From Bacteroidales bacterium (GTDB lineage: Bacteria > Bacteroidota > Bacteroidia > Bacteroidales > TTA-H9), in contig JAUSOY010000005.1 of NCBI GenBank assembly GCA_030656615.1, positions 1-64,000 on the forward strand: DNA of 64,000 nucleotides, given 5' to 3'. The notes beneath the pieces were generated by a model. It ran no database searches. It was not told where the DNA came from and saw only the letters and a list, made by a program, of their open reading frames with translations. Shown here in pieces: positions 63,744 through 64,000 of the stretch; positions within the stretch are counted from its first letter, which is position 1, and each line of letters opens with the position of its first letter. Made by a program: the position numbers and the translations under genes.

Positions 63744-64000
63744 ATGAGATCAACTTTATTAATCACATTTCTCGCATTATTCCTTGGAGCAAATGTTTTT
63801 GCCCAATCCGATGTCCTGCGTGGGCGGGTTGTTGATGAACTGACGGATCAGGCCTTAAACCAGGCCAGTGTCAGTACAAACGGGAAGATTGCCATGACCG
63901 ATAATGACGGTCTGTTCAGCCTTACAGATGTTGGGGCTGGTAATTTATTAATCGTTATCCTTGCTGACGGTTTTGATGAAGAAGTAATTACCGTAAAATA
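63744..64000 (+). CDS. Start of a TonB-receptor-like protein (partial)
   Basis: The frame from ATG 63744 is open to the window edge (85 codons). It encodes a signal peptide (about 1-21, LALFLGANVFAQ) and a carboxypeptidase-regulatory-like domain: VLRGRVVDELTDQALNQASV, then MTDNDGLFSLTDVGAGNLLI. This is the usual N-terminus of Bacteroidota TonB-dependent receptors or other outer-membrane proteins. The 3' end lies outside the window. A short perfect A/T palindrome (CCTTTTTTTAAAAAAGG) lies upstream near 63700. Confidence 0.75.
   Translation, partial: MRSTLLITFLALFLGANVFAQSDVLRGRVVDELTDQALNQASVSTNGKIAMTDNDGLFSLTDVGAGNLLIVILADGFDEEVITVK

Overview
The window comes from a member of the Bacteroidota. 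The signs are type IX secretion C-terminal sorting domains on several large secreted proteins, a SusC/TonB-type receptor with a carboxypeptidase-regulatory N-terminus, an ECF sigma factor with its membrane partner, LytS/LytTR signalling, promoter elements of the TAnnTTTG type, and almost no Shine-Dalgarno sequences. It reads as a free-living, respiring organism with a MEP isoprenoid pathway (ispF), class II fumarase, a biotin-dependent acyl-CoA carboxylase and H-NOX gas sensing. I cannot place it more precisely.

Layout. 1-2.6 kb: an IS4-family element with both terminal inverted repeats cuts off a secreted metalloprotease gene. A tRNA-Arg(CCU) follows, with a GIY-YIG nuclease gene caught between the tRNA and a copy of its own 3' end. 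2.8-7.3 kb: ispF, LD-carboxypeptidase, yraN and an AlkD-like repair gene, then small secreted or unknown genes and free-methionine sulfoxide reductase. 7.4-13.3 kb: a giant alpha-2-macroglobulin. 13.5-18.4 kb: an ArsC-like protein, fumC, and a TonB receptor with a secreted TPR-like partner. 18.5-22.7 kb: a signalling block of H-NOX, hybrid kinase, Cys-rich PAS protein, LytS-type kinase and LytTR regulator. 22.8-23.9 kb: DAHP synthase/chorismate mutase.

24-33 kb lies on the minus strand. It holds an ECF sigma factor, an inner-membrane/beta-barrel hybrid and two PKD-repeat T9SS proteins, then a MacB-like ABC exporter. 33.4-38.9 kb: aspartate kinase, a broken RAYT gene with REP palindromes, a sugar aminotransferase, a flippase and mnmA. 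38.9-43.9 kb is a loose accessory stretch with dispersed repeats, a sorting-domain relic, two Cys-rich orphan secreted proteins and a sialidase-like T9SS protein. 44-51.2 kb: two tandem TetR regulators lead a complete RND efflux operon (TolC, adaptor, pump). 51.4-52.9 kb: a PMT-family glycosyltransferase.

53.1-57.0 kb is the most unusual part: three same-strand payloads (a DUF1016/YhcG nuclease, a Phd-YoeB toxin-antitoxin pair and a RhuM-family protein) embedded in repeated noncoding modules. Each unit starts at a conserved GTTASCA boundary. In two units the 8 bases at the start are the exact reverse complement of 8 bases just after the payload, and they covary between the units. This resembles integron cassettes, but the sites are not canonical attC sites and no integrase is visible. 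The array abuts, and partly duplicates, the 3' end of the carboxylase gene.

57-61 kb: a four-gene acyl-CoA carboxylase operon (biotin carboxylase, DoxX, biotin carrier, carboxyltransferase). 61-64 kb: a small membrane protein, a phosphopantetheinyl transferase, an exonuclease/endonuclease/phosphatase-family protein and the start of another TonB-receptor-like gene that runs off the window.
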